A stretch of 64,000 nucleotides of DNA from Closterium sp. NIES-65. Lineage: Eukaryota > Streptophyta > Zygnematophyceae > Desmidiales > Closteriaceae. The position numbers were made by a program, and so were the translations under genes. The stretch is taken from contig CANXME010000319.1 of the NCBI GenBank assembly GCA_948144175.1, positions 1 through 64,000 on the forward strand. Direction: 5' to 3'. Shown here piece after piece: positions 20,101 through 29,874 of this stretch. How positions within the stretch are numbered: position 1 is the stretch's first letter; every line of letters begins with the position of its first letter. The notes beneath the pieces were generated by a model. The model was not told the origin of the DNA and searched no databases. It saw nothing but the letters and a program-made list of their open reading frames with translations.

Positions 20101-21737
20101 GGGCTCTTTGAGTTCCTCTCCAACCAGGAGGCCGTCAACATCGTCGCCAGCAGCCCTAGGAAGGTGAGTGGGCAGGCGGGTCGTAGTGCGGTGCAGAGCG
20201 GTGCAGATGGGCTGGCTGGCTGTCATCGTGGCCTCGGACGGGCTGTTTGAGTTCCTCTCCAAGCAGGAGGACGTCAACATCGTGGCGAGCAGCCCTAGGA
20301 AGGTTTGTTCTCTTCTTTTCCAGGCGCCTTGGTACATGTGCATGCTGCTGCTGCCTTGTTCCTTGTCCCCTCCTCTTTCTAGTCATGAGCAAGGTGCTGC
20401 ACTTGTGGCTGCTCGTATCTGTGTCCTCAAAAGGATAAACTCCGACGTTTTCATTGAAGGATGTCATTAATGGATGCCATTGCACCCCAATGCTGCTTCA
20501 CGACTTGCCGCCATTCGTTTGTCCCGCTACTGCCTCGCAGCGTAGCCCGTCGTTGCCGTTGTCATTCCTCCGTGATCTGCCTATCGTTTTTCTGAGTCAA
20601 CCCAGAACAGAATCACCCTCATCATTCCTCTGGGCCCATCCCATCCTGCTGCTACAGGACGTGGCTCGCCAGCTAATCCGGACGGCGCTGCAGCGGGCGG
20701 CAGAGAAGACGGAGATGCTGTACAACGACTTACTGCGCATGCCGTCCGGGCAGCGGCGGGACTACCACGATGACATCAGCGTTGTCGTCTTCTTCCTGGA
20801 CCATGATGCCATGCAGCGATCCTCTCATAGCTTCTGGAAGAAGGTGAGCTGTCCGGTTTAATATATATATTTGTAAAGGGTGTGCCTCTGCCTTCACCTC
20901 CTTCCCCCTTCCCTTCCCTCGCCCCATTGTACCCTTGCCCCCTCCAATGACGTGTCTGTCAAGGGTGACTCCGCCATCACCGCCCCCCCCCTCCCCCTAC
21001 CCTTCCCCTTCCACTCTCCCATTTCTACCCTTCCCCTTCCCTTCCCCCCTGTATCCTCCCCCTCCCACCCCCAGGATGTGTCCATAAAGGGTGGCTCCAC
21101 CCTTATCTCCTTCCCTCCCCCCCTCCCTGCTCCCCCCTGCGTCCCCCTTCTTTCCCCCCCCCTCCAGGACGTGTCTATAAAGGGCGGATCAGCAGCCTCC
21201 TCTCTCCTGGCCGCCCCCACCATCTCCGGTGCTGACGTGCACAACATCTCCAGCATACGTGGCGCCACGTCAGCGCGCGACGCGCTGGCAGATGCGCGGG
21301 CGCAGCAGGGGGAGGCTCCACCTCAGGGCAGCCCCACGTGGCAGGCAGGGTCGGTTTCTGAGGCGCTTCAAAGGCAAGGCAGCGCCAGCTGGCGGCCAAG
21401 CTCAGTTTCTGAGGCGCTTCAGAATCAAGGCAGCGCCAGGTGGCAGGCAGGCACAGTTCCCGAGGCGCTTCAAAGGCAGGGCAGTGCCAGTTGGCAGGCA
21501 GGCTCAAGGGAAGCCGAAAGGGAGGTTCTAGGAGTCGGCAACGGGGGGTGGGGGGAAGGTGCAGGGAGGAGCGGGCTAGTGGGTGTGGGTGGGTCAGGGA
21601 GCAGCAAAGGTGGGGCTTGGAGGGAAGAGGAAAGGAGCATGTCGGGGAGCCGCCGGCATGCTGGTGATGCGCTGGTGGGGTTGACTGTGCCTGAGGATGC
21701 TGTAGTGGACGTCAGCCAATTAGGGCCCGCCAGCTGA
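16896..21737 (+). CDS. Protein phosphatase 2C, plant clade-D-like, multi-exon
   Basis: This is a metal-dependent Ser/Thr phosphatase. The ordered PPM motifs are FSLAMYEANYIMEDTVEV, VFIGIHDGHNGSEAAEFL, IWVANVGDCRAVLGQ, LSTDHNLSVP, VTKAFGDLYLK, FVIVASDGLFEF and YHDDISVVVFFLDH, with the metal-binding aspartates of DGH, SDG and HDD present. The FS-x-A..ANY..ED start and AFGD-x-YLK match plant clade D; known clade D members act on plasma-membrane H+-ATPase. The canonical DGHGG is DGHNG here and GDSRAV is GDCRAV. The last exon adds a long tail with tandem repeats. All exons are in phase. The first exon is not identified with certainty. Confidence 0.88.
17262..17590 (+). repeat. Three donor-anchored echoes of PP2C exon a
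   Basis: Copies lie at 17262-17351 (WHKAFESTHLGRFSLAMY, donor GTGAGT), 17430-17484 (FSLAMYEAGYIVEDTVE, donor GTTAGT) and 17533-17590 (WNKALELRTH, degenerate). Intron text between them (cattggtttcttg, ctggtaactcgg) is co-duplicated. Confidence 0.9.
17668..17770 (+). CDS. PP2C exon b
   Basis: It begins AG|GTGCAA and encodes VQSSSRGVFIGIHDGHNGSE, then AAEFLRETLYNNIM. It contains the DGH metal-binding motif. It ends in phase 1 before GTGAGT. Confidence 0.85.
17771..17863 (+). repeat. Donor-anchored echoes of PP2C exon b
   Basis: The exon end acactgtacaacaacatc plus atgagtgagt recurs once exactly (17779-17808) and once degenerately (17829-17860), with a 31-base period for the first pair. Confidence 0.85.
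18108..18316 (+). CDS. PP2C exon c
   Basis: It follows TCCCCAG, completing the Ser codon split after exon b. It encodes ECTEGNGVSVEALRKGFDAT, then VGACSVAALITPTAIWVANV and GDCRAVLGQ, the core beta-strands of the PP2C fold. A GTGGGT donor follows. Confidence 0.87.
18317..18775 (+). repeat. Donor-anchored echoes of PP2C exon c
   Basis: Copies of the exon end occur at 18372-18437 (LITPSAIRVTNVGECRAVLG, then GTGTGT), 18510-18530 (ELGQ plus GTGCAT), 18597-18636 (VANAGDC) and 18746-18772 (RVANVGDC then stop). Intron segments such as ctgatgacacgtctcaagag are also repeated. Confidence 0.85.
18776..19193 (+). other. PP2C intron c, 3' part
   Basis: No gene or recognisable element is seen in this stretch. 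Confidence 0.5.
19194..19264 (+). repeat. Acceptor-anchored echo of PP2C exon d
   Basis: After AAACAG the copy encodes VRQVSDGVECQAVQLSTGHN then LSVP, matching exon d to its 24th residue, and then enters pyrimidine-rich intron. It keeps both acceptor and AG|GT context. Confidence 0.92.
19328..19492 (+). CDS. PP2C exon d
   Basis: It begins AG|GTGCGG and encodes VRQVSDGVECRAVQLSTDHN, then REKYIAEHADMPDAVVER and GRFRVKGKVM. This corresponds to the LTxDHN and WRIKG segments of plant PP2Cs. It ends before GTGAGG. Confidence 0.87.
19481..19620 (+). repeat. Tandem array of the PP2C exon d donor
   Basis: The exon end plus donor gcaaagtgatggtgaggg (18 bases) is repeated about eight times, so each unit carries a potential GT donor after GTGATG. 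Confidence 0.95.
19824..19880 (+). repeat. Acceptor-anchored echo of PP2C exon e
   Basis: After ACCGCAG the copy reads GLYLNSTNF and then RTL, aligning with GDLYLKSTDFNREPL of exon e, with indels. Confidence 0.75.
19927..20163 (+). CDS. PP2C exon e
   Basis: It begins AG|GTCACC and encodes VTKAFGDLYLKSTDFNREPL, EPFNPPLISADPSVAVRVF, and FVIVASDGLFEFLSNQEAVN to SPRK. It contains the SDG metal-binding aspartate. A GTGAGT donor follows. Confidence 0.9.
20219..20302 (+). repeat. Donor-anchored echo of PP2C exon e
   Basis: AVIVASDGLFEFLSKQEDVN to SSPRK followed by GTTTGT repeats the last 84 bases of exon e. It is fully open and over 90 percent identical by eye. Confidence 0.93.
20658..20843 (+). 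CDS. PP2C exon f
   Basis: It follows CTACAG and encodes DVARQLIRTALQRAAEKTEM, then YHDDISVVVFFLDHDAMQRS, completing the catalytic domain with the last metal-binding aspartates. A GTGAGC donor follows. No echo was found. Confidence 0.9.
20947..21110 (+). repeat. Two echoes of the start of PP2C exon g
   Basis: NDVSVKGDSAIT (20947-20984, no clear acceptor) and DVSIKGGSTLIS (21075-21110, after CCCCAG) precede the intact DVSIKGGSAAS of exon g. Confidence 0.85.
21168..21737 (+). CDS. PP2C exon g (C-terminal tail with tandem repeats)
   Basis: It follows CTCCAG and encodes DVSIKGGSAASSLLAAPTIS, then a tail with about three repeats of a 19-20 residue unit of the type SVSEALQRQGSASW (21341-21505). 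It ends at a TGA at 21735-21737. The tail is outside the PP2C fold and I do not recognise it from other phosphatases. Confidence 0.82.
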   Translation, partial: DVSIKGGSAASSLLAAPTISGADVHNISSIRGATSARDALADARAQQGEAPPQGSPTWQAGSVSEALQRQGSASWRPSSVSEALQNQGSARWQAGTVPEALQRQGSASWQAGSREAEREVLGVGNGGWGEGAGRSGLVGVGGSGSSKGGAWREEERSMSGSRRHAGDALVGLTVPEDAVVDVSQLGPAS

Positions 21738-21993
21738 TTCGCTGATGCGAGCGTGAGAGCGCTGCTTGACTAACTGGCGCGCCGGTTTGCCGGCCAGGGT
21801 GTGCGTGAGCCGGCCAAGAGCCCAAGGGTGCTGCTTGACTAACTGATACCGTAGTGACGAGAGGCTTCTTGTGTTGGTTGGGTTGGGACCTGGGTGTGGC
21901 CGTTGCATTGCCGCTACGGAATTCAGAACCAGGCCTTTGCTGTGATACAGTGGTGAATGGTGGTGGGTTGCGTTGTGTGTGTGTGTTGTGTTG

Positions 21994-21999
21994 AATAAA
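21994..21999 (+). terminator. Polyadenylation signal AATAAA
   Basis: AATAAA lies about 255 bases after the PP2C stop, just upstream of the MITE at 22015, and follows a (GT)n stretch. Confidence 0.6.
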
Positions 22000-22014
22000 G
22001 AGAGATTACAAGTA

Positions 22015-22529
22015 CCGTATCCCCCCGGATATACCCCCATGGGGGGCAATAATAAAACAGGTTTTTTCATGGGGGTGGGCTTATAATCGAGTAAATTTAT
22101 AAGCGCCGGTGTTTATAAAATGACATACATATCTTTTTATATCTTTTAACACCAAACTGTAGGTCTCGTGCTTGCCTTTTCAATCGAGTCGAAGTTACAT
22201 GGGATCGTCTGTGAAATTCTCGCGCGCGCTGGGAGATACACCCAATCTGACTCACATCCAGCTCCTGATAGGTCCTGCTGACTGGACCCGCATCCAGTGC
22301 AGGGTCCGAATGTGAAGGGAACCGAATCTGCAACATATCCGCCTGCTAAAGTAAAAATCGTTACAGCTTTTTGAACACATTTCAAATTTTAAAGTTTACG
22401 TGCGCTTATAATAAAACAAGTTTTTTCAAGGGGTGCGCTTATAATCGAGGAGGGGATATAAGCGCCATATGCCAATTAGAAGCGCCAGGCGCTTATCCTA
22501 GGGTGGCGCTTATATCCGGGGGGAGACGG
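22015..22529. mobile_element. MITE 1, TA-flanked (Tc1/mariner-like termini)
   Basis: The 19-base terminal inverted repeats CCGTATCCCCCCGGATATA and CCGTCTCCCCCCGGATATA (as read from the right end) are flanked by TA on each side (22013-22014, 22530-22531). A ~40-base internal direct repeat (ataaaacaggttttttca... and ataaaacaagttttttca...) lies near each end at 22050-22090 and 22409-22449. No transposase is present. Confidence 0.75.
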
Positions 22530-22531
22530 TA

Positions 22532-23012
22532 CTGTATGTACCCATGTGATGCAGTCCCATGTGGGCTTCAACACTTGGTTGGGCCCCAACCCGGCTCATG
22601 GCCTACGTCTCTATAGTGCAACTAACAATCATCGCTGTGTTTGCCTGCCTATTCCCAAGCGACCTCAGCTTTGCATGCTATGACAAGCAGTCGACTACAA
22701 GCTTGATCACCTCCACAAGCTGCGCGTGCGGGAGTCATCGTCGTGCACCTGAAACTTGTGACTGCACGACTTCCGCACAGTGCCCGCATGCAAAAGTCAT
22801 AACCGTATGGAGAAGTTATGACCGCATGCAGAAGTTATGACCGCGTGCGGAAGTCATTACCACATGCAGAAGTCATTACCGCTGTTTGAATATAACTTTA
22901 TGCGGTGTAAACTGTAGTGTATGTAATCAGTTGCTGTGTTGTATGTAGTGTGCCTCCTTTTTCCTTACCTATATCCTTGTACTGTTTCTCATTATTCAAC
23001 ATTATTTTGTCA
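22532..23012. other. Intergenic stretch with 19-base tandem repeat
   Basis: Five diverged copies of a 19-base unit, cgcatgcagaagtcattac-like, occupy 22787-22882. No gene is recognised elsewhere in this stretch. Confidence 0.6.
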
Positions 23013-24310
23013 AGAACTGAATGATGTTTTAACTAAGGTTGGTTGGGGTACATAAACCTAACCCGAACTGCTCTCAAGTCGCGGCTCTCGACAGAGGAGA
23101 ATCGATGCCTTGTTGTTAGTAAACAAGGTCGTTGCAGAGCTCAGCTGCTCACAATGGTCAATGAGCAAGAAGGTCAACCAGCGCAGCTCCTATGCAGCCA
23201 TGGCTCCAGCGTAGATCTCGCCTCAGCGGTAGAGGCCGAGATTGAGGAGGAACGCGTGGACCTCCACGAAACAGCTCCAGAGCCCAGGCTGAAACAGTAC
23301 CCCTAAGTAGACCTGTGAGTCTCGGTGTCGTCAGCGTAAGAAAGTCACAGTGACCAGTAAGTACGACAGACTGCCTCCCTCCAAGAACCAGCCCCTCGCC
23401 TGATATTGTCGCTAGGTACTTCGACACCCTCACAGCAGCTGTCCAGTGAACAGGACGGTGTCTCCCTGTCGCAACAAAGCGAGCAAGGATGTTGAGAGGG
23501 AAGGCGAGGTCTGGGCGAGTACAAGTCATTAGGTACATGAGGCAGCCCACAAGCTCTGCGTAAGGACCACTAGGCTCAAATGGCTCGTCAGGAAATGTAC
23601 CATTGTGTCTGTGGTCAATGGCAAGAGGTGTGCGCTGTACTGTGGAGTGCTGAAGCTTGAACCGCTGAAGGACCTGCTGCACCATGTGTGACTGTGAGAG
23701 TGTAATGGTGCGAGCAGCTCTGTCCCTGGTGATCTGCAGGCCAAAGTAGTGGCGCAGCTCACTAAGATGAGTGCACGTGTGTCTGCAATTCGGACTTCAC
23801 GTAAGCCAAAGCAACCCTGTCAGCGGTGGCGAAAACCAGGTCGTCGACATAGACCAATACAAAGAACGGTGTGGAGCCACGACGAACGAACAGCGACGGG
23901 TCGGCAAAAGGTTGCTGGAAACCGAGGTCAGACAGGGTAGAACGAAGGGTGTCGTGCCACTCACGAGGCGCCTGATGAAGACCGTAGACCGGCCACCTCA
24001 GAATCCACTGGGTCCCAGGAGGGAAAGTGCAAGTGAAGGCAGAGGGACGACGCAACCAGACCTCCTCGTGTAGGCTACCCTGAAGGAAGGCAGTGGAGAA
24101 GTCGAGAGAGTGTAGCTCGTAGTCTCTCTATGCTGCTATGTGCAGTAACACCCGAAGAGTGGTCATGTTCGGGGTAGGCGCGAAGGTCTGAAAGAAGTCA
24201 ACTCCCTTGCGCTGACTGAAGCCTCTAACCACACAGCGCGCCTTGAAGACCAGAACTGAATGATGTTTTAACTAAGGCTGGTTGGGGGTACATAAACATA
24301 ACCCTAACTG
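23013..24310 (-). pseudogene. Copia RT/RNase H fragment between 58-base direct repeats
   Basis: The minus strand encodes pieces of Copia RT and RNase H: EEVWLRRPSAFTCTFPPGTQ, GLHQAPREWHDTL, VLVYVDDLVFATAD, GCLMYLMTCTRPDLAF, in the family of Copia A/D, with frame breaks and stops. It is bounded by near-identical direct repeats at 23013-23070 and 24252-24310 (ctgaatgatgttttaact...). No LTR is seen. The repeats are too long for a normal target duplication. Confidence 0.75.
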
Positions 24311-24871
24311 TTGTACCCCATATGACACACATCACTAAAGGCCTTAACATATGACATATTCGCCAAACTCCTCGTCATCTCACTTCCCCTCGTCCCTAAC
24401 CTAGGTTTCTCCTTAACCTAGGCTAAGTCAACATCACGACAACTGCATTTAAAAGTCATTTCTGCATGGCCTCAAAGTACGATATACCGAATCACAGCCC
24501 AGCTAGCAAGGCCCAAGCCTTGATATTGGAGACTAAAATACAACACTACTTTCCCTTATACCGTATTAATGTTTTCATCGATTGAAATACGAGTTTTGAT
24601 ACAAGTGAGTTTCAAACATTTTTATATCATGCATTTTTATCATTTTTTACAATAGTTTTTAACAATATTTTTTATATATAAGCAAGGAGCTGGCTTTTCT
24701 ACACATGACCCAGAGAGCAGACTGTCACCCACCACCGCCAATAGATGCAATGTTTCCTGCAACTACTGCATTGCACCTTTAGATAGAGGAGTGAATGCGT
24801 TGATCCAGCTATGGCAGAGCAACGAATCAGCTTCATGGCTCCGTGTACAGTATCTGTGCTTCACCTGCACC
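24311..24871. other. AT-rich intergenic stretch
   Basis: No gene or known element is seen. The base composition (24460-24710) is distinctly AT-richer than the surroundings. Confidence 0.5.
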
Positions 24872-25839
24872 TGCGGAGATAACTACTACAACGGGAGCTA
24901 GACTACGGGCTAGGCACGGGTGCTCGTGTGATCTCTGCGTTCTGTCTTTTAGTCGTTTTCTTGTATGCACACTACTTGCAAGTTTACGGGGAGAATTGGC
25001 AAGAGTTCCACTAGGAAAAGTTGACAACAATAGAACAAAAAAGTTGGCAGAACAAACTACATCAGAGCTAGCATGCAAGCAGGTCGACTGCCAGCGCAGC
25101 GTTCCAGCACGACTTCGTCGACCGCGTTCCAGCAGCGCAGAGTCGCGGCCCGCCAACGCTGTAAGTCGACGACATGACAACGTTGCGGGTCGACGGCGTG
25201 CCAGCGTTGCTCCTGCAGTACAGTAGCGCACCTACTTCGCAGGTGCTCACAGATGATTGGCATGCCGTGCCTTGTCACCTACACAGCGCACACACCAAAT
25301 CAACCTTGTGCTGACGACTACATCTGATCAGCCACGTCGACCTCGGGATACCACCACTGAGGTCGGTCTCGCCACTACCACCTAGGCAATCGTCGCACTC
25401 CTCCACAGAACCTTGTCACCCAGGTAACCTGGTCAATTGGGCAAACACGTCGACCAGCTGCTTCTTAATGTGCCCGTTGACCACCCAAGTCGACGACCAC
25501 CTCCAGTCGACCTCTCCTTTGGTCGACCAGCTCCCGGTCGACGACACTCCTGGTCGACCAACTCCAGGCTGACCAGCACAGCAGTTAACCGACCACACCA
25601 AGTCGGCTACCCCAAGTCGGCGTCCCCAAGTCGACGCCTCCAATGTCGACCTTGCCAGGTCAACCACCCGAAGTCGGCGCCCTCCCAAAGTCGGCGCCCT
25701 TGCAGTGGCCCCCGTGCAGGCCGACTAGCCCCGTCGACTAGCTCGCCCCACTGCTGTAGGTCGGCTGCACCCCTCACACCCGACCACGAAGTCGGCTCCG
25801 CCCAAACGAGGACGGGGCCTAACACGACCCCTGTTGACA
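24872..25839 (-). mobile_element. Solo LTR of the Copia C family
   Basis: It runs TGCGGAGATAACTACTAC to GTTGACA and aligns along its whole length with the Copia C LTRs, but with many differences. It is flanked by the 5-base duplication GCACC (24867-24871 and 25840-25844). No internal domain is present, so it is a product of LTR-LTR recombination. Confidence 0.92.
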
Positions 25840-26089
25840 GCACCTGCACCATTGCAGTTAATAAGTGACCATCATCATTCCGGAGTACTAACCGCTTAGA
25901 CGGCTGCCACAATAGGGCAAGTAATTTTGAGGCTCAAGTGCAGCCCCTGAATTTTCGGCGTTTTTACCATGATCTCGCATCAAAACATACTATTCATACC
26001 GATACCTTGCCTGATTAATTAGCGATGGTTGATTTTTTCAGCCAATTTGTTTGTAGCATGTCTGTTTGTTCCCCCCTCTTTCTTTAGCC

Positions 26090-26210
26090 CCTCGCCCCAA
26101 CTCACCTCAGTCTCTCGCCCCTCTCCCCAGCCCAGCTCAGTCACTCGCCCCTCCCCCCAGCCCACCTCGTTATCTCGCCCCTCCCCCCATACCACCTCAT
26201 ACTCTCAGCT
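26090..26210. repeat. Pyrimidine minisatellite
   Basis: About four copies of a ~32-base unit containing tctcgcccctccccccagcc. Related sequence resumes after Copia A (37515-37560), showing that Copia A inserted at the edge of this array. Confidence 0.8.
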
Positions 26211-26944
26211 CCCCTTGAGCCCACCCACTTTATCCCCTCCCCTCAGCTGTCAAATGTTATATCTACTACAGTTTGTTTCGGTTGTAGTGGGGTAGATACT
26301 ATGGGGTACAGTAAGTTTAGGTTTTCCTACTTGTACCCAACCCTTTTCCTAGTGCAATCACTTTTCTCATTCTACCATGGTATTACGAGCCTAGGTTAGG
26401 AACCTAGTTCCTAAGGGCCCACCGTTCCACTAGAAGCGCCCTCGTGCGCCGTCCCTTACTCGCGCCCTCGTGCGCCTTGTTCCTAGTGCGCCCTCGCGTG
26501 CCCCTTCCTCTCACGCTGCCCGTGCGCAGCTGCTAGCCGCCCGCGCGCGCGGCCTGTTTTTCGTGCGCGTAGCCCGCTAGCCGCCCGCACCGTTGACGCC
26601 GCCCACACGCAGCCTGCCCTGGCCTCGCGCGGCCCCTAGCACAGCCCGCGAGCTACTCGTCGACCGCCGCGCGCCGCCGCCTCGTGCCCGTAGGCCGCCA
26701 CCCGCGCTAGACCGCCCTCACGACGGCTGCCGCCCGCACGTAGGCCGCCGCCTCGCACAACCGCAGACCACGCGCCGGCCCACCCTCCCTGACCGAGTCG
26801 CGCCGCGGCGTCCTGCCCGAGCCGCGCCGCCCTGACCGGGCCGCGCCGCCCTACTGTGCCCCACCTGCAGCACTTGCTGCTCCTGTTACTGCTACTGCTA
26901 CTACTGCTACTGCTGCTACTGTTCCTACTGCTGCTACTGCCACT

Positions 26945-27580
26945 ATGGCCAGTCCTACCGTTCTCACTTTTGACGCTGAGGGCCGTCCGATTAAGTTTGA
27001 CGTTTGGCTCGATGACCTGCACCTGTTCCTCCAGATCACTGCCAAGGACGATGTTTCCATGTTTGACCACACGTCCGGCGCCGCTCCCGCTCTTGCTGCT
27101 ACTGCTGACAGCACTGCTCGCTCACAGTGGCAGACCCGTGACGCTCATGCTCGCCTAGCCGTTCGCAGCCACCTGCCGTTAGATGAGCGCGAGCACTTTG
27201 GCCAGCATAAGACCGCTAAGGAGCTGTACCATGCTGTAGTTGCACGCTACTCCTCCCCTGCTACTGCTGCGATAGGCTGTCTCTCACTGCCCTATCTCTT
27301 CCCCGATCTGTCTGCCTTTGCCACTGTAGCTGACCTCATCATGCACCTCCAAACTAGTGATCTTCGCTACCGTGCCGCGCTTCCCCCCAATTTCCTAGCC
27401 AAGAACCCTCCCCCGATGAACCTCACACTCTACCACCTAGTCACCCGCCTCCTTGACTCTCTTCGCACTGTCAGGGACCACTTTCTGGCCCTCTCCCCCA
27501 CCGACCTGGGGGTGCTGAGCCTGGGGGAGTTGAGACTGACCGTGCTGCGCCTGGTAGCGCTCCCTCTTCACAGCAGCTGA
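26945..27580 (+). CDS. Copia A gag
   Basis: It starts MASPTVLTFDAEGRPIKFDV and includes WLDDLHLFLQ, ARSQWQTRDAHARLAVRSHL and LPYLFPDLSAFATVADLI. This is the gag of the same Copia lineage as Copia E (62409). The end (after NPPPMNLTLYHLVTRL) is followed by frame changes. 26378-26944 is a GC-rich leader with no gene. Confidence 0.8.
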   Translation: MASPTVLTFDAEGRPIKFDVWLDDLHLFLQITAKDDVSMFDHTSGAAPALAATADSTARSQWQTRDAHARLAVRSHLPLDEREHFGQHKTAKELYHAVVARYSSPATAAIGCLSLPYLFPDLSAFATVADLIMHLQTSDLRYRAALPPNFLAKNPPPMNLTLYHLVTRLLDSLRTVRDHFLALSPTDLGVLSLGELRLTVLRLVALPLHSS

Positions 27581-29069
27581 GTGGGTGGTACTCTCAGCGT
27601 TGCAGCCTCAGGCGTGGGGATGCTAGAGCTGGGGGTTCTGCCGGAGTTGGAGCTGGTGGTGCTGCGGGTGCTGTGTCGCGGCCGGAGCCTCCCACCCCAC
27701 AACGGCTGCGTGAGTGGTACGCTCGACGCTGCAGCCTCCGGAGCGGCGCTCCTAGCACTGGGGTGCCACCCGCTGGAGGCCCTGGTGCTGCTGGAGGTAC
27801 TGCTGGTGCTGGAGCTGCTGGAGGTGCTGCTGGTGCTGGAGCTGGAGCTGGAGGTGCTGGAGGTGCTGGAGCTGCCGGTGGAGCTGAGGACGCTAGGCCT
27901 ACTGGAGTTGGTGTAGCTACTGACCCTGGGGTTGGTGTTGCAGGGGCTGGAGCTGGAGGTGCTGACGCTCGTCCTCCTGCACGGGCTGGAGCTGGAGGTG
28001 CTGACGCTCGTCCTCCTGCAGGTGCTGGAGCCGACGGTGCGGATGGAGCTGCTGCTGGGGGTTCTGGTGCTGTCTCTGCTGGTTCTGGGGGCGCTTCACG
28101 GTCGCGGCCGTACTTCGTTCCGCTCCTTCACCAGGTTCTTGGTCAGCCGCCTCCTTGTCCTGCTCCCTCGTTAGAGTGTCCTCCGCCTGTCTAGTCGCAG
28201 TCACAGTTACAGCCTGCCTCGCCACTCCCTGGTCCTTCTCCCTACACTGGTCCGACAGGAGGTCTTACGGAGCGTCGTGAGCCTGAGTCTCGTCCTGTGT
28301 TGCCTGAGTCTCGTTCTGCGTCACCTGTTCGTGCTGCTCGCACTGGTCGTCGTGTTCCGCGTCAGCGTCCTCCTGCTGTCCCAGGCACTCACCAGATGAC
28401 GCTTCGTCCTTCCACTGCTCCACAGCGTGTCCCTCTGCCTTCTCCTCCTGCGTCCTCCCTTCCTGCCCTTGCTGACCCGGAGTCCGACTCTCTTCGTGCT
28501 GCTAGTCCTACTGTCACGTGTCTCCTGGCCACGGCTGTCACTGACCCGTCCTTTGAGTCAGGTGCTGCGTCTGCCTTAGTTGCTGAGCTTGTCGAATTTG
28601 CTGCTCACTGTCGTCTAGATTACGCCGCGAGTCTTGTTGCTGAGGCTGAGTGTGTCTGTCCTCCGTCCGTCGGGGGTGAGTGTGCTCTTGGCACGGACGT
28701 CCTTGAGGACAGGCAGGAGGAGTTTGAGTGCTTTGCCGCTGTTGTACCTCATCTCGTGTCCATGCTGATTGCACCTGAGGGAGACCCGGATGCACCAAAC
28801 ATCCCGACCCCGCGCTCTTACGCTGAGGCGATCGCGGGTGAGTACTCCTCTCAGTGGCAGACAGCCATGGACGCACAGATGGCATCCTGGAAGTCCACTG
28901 GCACTTACATCGACGAGGTTCCCCCTCTTGGGGCGAACATCTTCAGTGGCATGTGGATTTTCAGGGTGAAGCGGCCGCCAGGTTCTCCGCCTGTCTTCAA
29001 GGCTCGTTACATTGCTCGAGGCTTCAGTCAGCGAGAGGGAGTAGACTTCTTCCGGACCTTCTCCCCCAC
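27581..29069 (+). pseudogene. Copia A linker and pol N-terminal part
   Basis: QRLREWYARRCSLRSGAPS at about 27707 is followed by a Gly/Ala-rich (PAGAGAAGG) low-complexity region to about 28080, then PYFVPLLHQVLGQPPPC and, from 28297, a frame with ESRSASPVRAAR to the RT entry (KSTGTYIDEVPP, MWIFRVKRPPGSPP). Protease and integrase, which should lie between gag and this linker, are missing. The frame stops at the Gypsy insertion inside FFRTFSPT. Confidence 0.8.
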
Positions 29070-29874
29070 TGTGAGAGTACGACGGCTTATGCTAGCTATG
29101 CTTGCTTGCCTTTACTTTATTATGCTATTTCTAGCATAGGATAATCATATGCATGCATGAATTGCTTGATTTCCTAGACTAGGTGCTTTCCTATATTTTA
29201 TTATAGTTATAGCATCGAGCTAGGTTGCGTGCACCGAATTCTGGCTTTTCGGTTGCCACCGAATTGCCTTCTACCAAATTTGGGAAGGATCTGTTCGGGA
29301 CGCTGCGCGACCCGCGGAACCTTTGCGTAACACCTGGTTACGGGGCCTTGTGTCGAGCTTATATATAGCCTCGTGTTGTACCCAGGTGATCATTCAATTC
29401 AATTCAAACTCTCTTTTCTAAGCTCGATCCTAGATCCTCACACTTAATAATCAGAGCCTGTTTAGACGCGAAGTTTTTCGACCGCTAAAACCTAGCTTTT
29501 AAAACCGCGGGGGCGACGACGGAAAGCGCCGATTTCGTGTACGTAAACCAGTTCCGCGCTTTTTTCTAACGTCCCCCTCGAACCGGTTTTCGAACACTCC
29601 TCAGGTCCAGTGGCGAAAAAGTTGGAATGTCGACCGTCGGATCGATTCGAATCTCAACGGCCTCGATAATTTCGCCCAAAAAAGGTTGGACTTCGGAGCG
29701 CCGGATTGAATTTCTTCTCAACAGCCGAGATCAGACGCGAATTTCGACTAAGGGAGAATCACACGACCTACAGAATCAGCCCTCGCCATTTCTGCAGGCA
29801 ACTCAACTCACAGTAAAATAACCAGCGCCTGAAATTCATTTTTTTTTGTCGCAAATCTTCCTATAAATCGCCAA

